A stretch of 8,345 bases of DNA from Clostridiales bacterium. GTDB taxonomy: Bacteria; Bacillota; Peptococcia; Peptococcales; Peptococcaceae. A program made the translations under genes and the position numbers. The DNA is taken from NCBI GenBank assembly GCA_003343815.1, contig QAKL01000091.1:1-8345 (forward strand), written 5' to 3'. The notes under the pieces are model-generated. The model ran no database searches and had not been told where the DNA came from. It saw only the letters and a program-made list of their open reading frames with translations. This document shows positions 6,906 through 8,345 of the stretch, in pieces (position 1 is the first letter of the stretch; each line of letters begins with the position of its first letter).

Positions 6906-6980
6906 GCGAACAACCTACCAAATGAGGGTTATTTGTATATTATACTATATATCTGCTATTACTTAAAAGGATGTGACACC
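6906..6980 (+). promoter_or_regulatory. Probable promoter/leader region of the ABC transporter genes
   Basis: A strong terminator precedes this 75-base gap, so the transporter genes need a start of transcription here. There are -10-like boxes in the AT-rich stretch (TATTAT 6938-6943, TATACT 6941-6946), but no good -35 at the right distance, so the exact promoter is unresolved and may need an activator. A short interrupted repeat, AACC (6912-6915) with GGTT (6927-6930), could be part of an operator. I see no TPP or other riboswitch core. The ribosome binding site AAAAGG (6965-6970) lies 10 bases before the ATG. Confidence 0.4.
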
Positions 6981-7739
6981 ATGAAAAATCCCCATATCCT
7001 TGAACTAAAGGATCTCGATATGGTTTTCTTTAAAGAAAAGCACATACTCCATGTCCTCGATAAAATCAACCTCACTGTCGATTCAGGGCAGATAGTCGGA
7101 CTTTTAGGCCCCTCGGGAAGCGGCAAAAGCACGATTTTAAACCTCATTTCCGGGCTTCTTGCCCCCACAGACGGACAGATCATCCAAAACGGCCGCATCG
7201 GATATATGTTTCAGCAAGATCACCTTTTAGAGTGGCGCAGTATTTATGATAATATACTTTTAGGTTTGGAAATTCAGCACAAATTAACCGCCGAACATAC
7301 TGCACGCATTGATCATTTGCTGCATAAATACGATTTGTGGAGCTTTCGCAAAAGCTATCCCCGCGAGCTTTCCGGAGGTATGCGCCAGCGAGCCGCTTTG
7401 ATCCGCACTTTAGCCACCGACCCTGACATCCTCTTGCTTGACGAACCGTTTTCGGCGCTGGATTTTCAGACGCGCTTGAGCGTCAGCGGCGATATTTACC
7501 GTATCATCAAAAATGAAAAGAAAGCGGCGCTTTTAGTCACCCACGATATTTCAGAGGCGATCAGCATGGCGGATATTATCTACGTGCTCTCAAATCGCCC
7601 GGCTACGGTGAAATCAGTCCATGAAATCACCCTGACTCTGCCCGAGGAGCGCAGTCCGCTCAGTGCGCGCAAGGCACCTGAATTCCAAGACTATTTCGAT
7701 ACCATCTGGAAGGAGCTGATGCCGGATGGCTCAAAATGA
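6981..7739 (+). CDS. ABC transporter ATP-binding protein, NitT/TauT (SsuB/TauB) type
   Basis: This 252-residue cytoplasmic ATPase should power an importer for a small molecule. It shows Walker A GPSGSGKST (43-51), a Q-loop in MFQQDHLLEW (76-85), the signature LSGGMRQR (130-137), Walker B ILLLDEP (150-156, Glu155 catalytic), the D-loop SALD (158-161) and switch His188 (VTHDISEA). The LLEW after the Q-loop, GGMRQR, and the VLSNRPATVK segment (202-211) are typical of the nitrate/sulfonate/taurine/HMP-type branch. The ATG at 6981 follows AAAAGG by 10 bases. An upstream in-frame extension from 6891 would begin within the psd terminator and is rejected. The 3' end overlaps the permease gene by 14 bases, so the two are translationally coupled and form one transporter. 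The substrate cannot be told: sulfonates, nitrate, taurine and thiamine precursors are all carried by this family. Confidence 0.95.
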   Translation: MKNPHILELKDLDMVFFKEKHILHVLDKINLTVDSGQIVGLLGPSGSGKSTILNLISGLLAPTDGQIIQNGRIGYMFQQDHLLEWRSIYDNILLGLEIQHKLTAEHTARIDHLLHKYDLWSFRKSYPRELSGGMRQRAALIRTLATDPDILLLDEPFSALDFQTRLSVSGDIYRIIKNEKKAALLVTHDISEAISMADIIYVLSNRPATVKSVHEITLTLPEERSPLSARKAPEFQDYFDTIWKELMPDGSK

Positions 7740-8345
7740 CTTTACCAAAGCTCACCAGCAATACATTCACAGCCTCAAAATGACGCGCCTCAAAATTCAT
7801 TTTTGGCAAATTTTTATCATTGTTGCTATTTTTGCCCTCTGGGAAATCAGCGCCCGCTTGGGCTGGATTGACACCTTTTTATTCAGTTGTCCGTCTGATA
7901 TCTGGGCGCTCTTTATCTCCTATCTAAAAAAAGGCGAAATATTCACCCACATCGCCGCCTCCGTCTGGGAAACGATCTTAGGCTTTACGATCGCCAGCAT
8001 TTTGGGCATCATCATCGCCGTTTTGCTCTGGTGGTTTGATACATTCGCCAAAATCATGGATCCCTTGTTGGTAATTTTAAACGCGCTGCCCAAAACAGCC
8101 TTAGCTCCGATTTTAATTGTCTGGATCGGCGCAAGTACCGCAGGCATCGTCGCTGTCGCCGTCTTTATCTCTTTAATCGTCACCATCATCAGCGCCTACA
8201 GCTACTTTACCTCGGTCGAAGCAGAAAAAGTCAAGCTTTTGCAAAGTTTCGGCGCGAGTAAAATGCAAATTCTCACCAAGCTCGTCCTGCCGGCTAATGT
8301 TTTAAACATCATGAGCATCGTCAAAATCAATTTGGGCTTGAGTTG
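7726..8345 (+). CDS. ABC transporter permease, NitT/TauT (SsuC/TauC) type, partial at right edge
   Basis: The frame opens at ATG 7726 and is still open at the window edge after 206 residues (family members are about 250-270). AAGGAG (7710-7715) lies 10 bases upstream. Met19 is a weaker alternative start. Hydrophobic segments lie at about 27-42, 82-102 and 125-157. The conserved ALPKTALAPILIVWIG stretch (120-135) is typical of the binding-protein-dependent permease domain. The cytoplasmic EAA-type coupling loop (165-190, EAEKVKLLQSFGAS followed by LVLP) is intact and should contact the ATPase encoded just upstream. Two copies would form the membrane channel. A periplasmic-type substrate-binding protein is expected beyond the right edge, but none is visible. 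Confidence 0.95.
   Translation, partial: MAQNDFTKAHQQYIHSLKMTRLKIHFWQIFIIVAIFALWEISARLGWIDTFLFSCPSDIWALFISYLKKGEIFTHIAASVWETILGFTIASILGIIIAVLLWWFDTFAKIMDPLLVILNALPKTALAPILIVWIGASTAGIVAVAVFISLIVTIISAYSYFTSVEAEKVKLLQSFGASKMQILTKLVLPANVLNIMSIVKINLGLS

Noticed and set aside
6891..6980. Longer ABC ATPase start at 6891
   Set aside because: It begins within the psd terminator stem. The added residues match nothing in the family, and ATG 6981 has its own ribosome binding site.
6906..6980. TPP riboswitch ahead of a possible thiamine-precursor transporter
   Set aside because: The conserved CUGAGA and ACCUGAUCUGG-like elements are absent and the gap is too short for the full fold.
7920..8189. Minus-strand open frame of 89 codons inside the permease
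   Set aside because: It is a shadow of the conserved permease domain, which is open on the plus strand across the whole stretch.

Overview
The window looks like an ordinary, gene-dense piece of chromosome from a low-to-mid GC bacterium, most probably a member of the Bacillota. The main reasons are a textbook T-box leader in front of a valyl-tRNA synthetase gene, strong AAGGAG-type ribosome binding sites, sigma-A-like TTGACA/TATAAT promoters in AT-rich spacers, and short intrinsic terminators with U-runs. The genus cannot be read from the sequence. No transposon, phage gene, CRISPR array, tRNA or rRNA was found.

Left part, minus strand (transcribed right to left). Chorismate mutase (aroQ class, 4707-4979) and a fused shikimate dehydrogenase-shikimate kinase (3461-4702) form a tight two-gene unit for aromatic amino acid biosynthesis, driven by a promoter at 5011-5040. 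Downstream, valS (468-3119) has its own promoter and a full T-box leader (3141-3375). The leader has a GUC specifier for valine, an antiterminator and a competing terminator, so valS should be induced when tRNA-Val is uncharged. An intrinsic terminator (437-459) follows valS. A partial gene of unknown function (1-395) then runs off the left edge.

Right part, plus strand. The intergenic region 4980-5139 is divergent, with back-to-back promoters for aroQ and for uppP. uppP (5140-5955) encodes undecaprenyl-pyrophosphate phosphatase, which recycles the lipid carrier for cell-wall synthesis. It ends in an intrinsic terminator and is followed closely by a phosphatidylserine decarboxylase gene (6046-6861, phosphatidylethanolamine synthesis), which has its own terminator. 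The last two genes overlap by 14 bases: an ABC ATPase of the NitT/TauT type (6981-7739) and its membrane permease (7726 to the right edge, partial). Their substrate is not identifiable here.

Functionally the window holds three unrelated housekeeping themes (aromatic precursors, valine charging, envelope lipids) plus the start of a small-molecule importer. I see no convincing sign of an undescribed system. The items most worth a second look are the AroE-AroK fusion, the orphan gene at the left edge, and how psd is transcribed behind a terminator.
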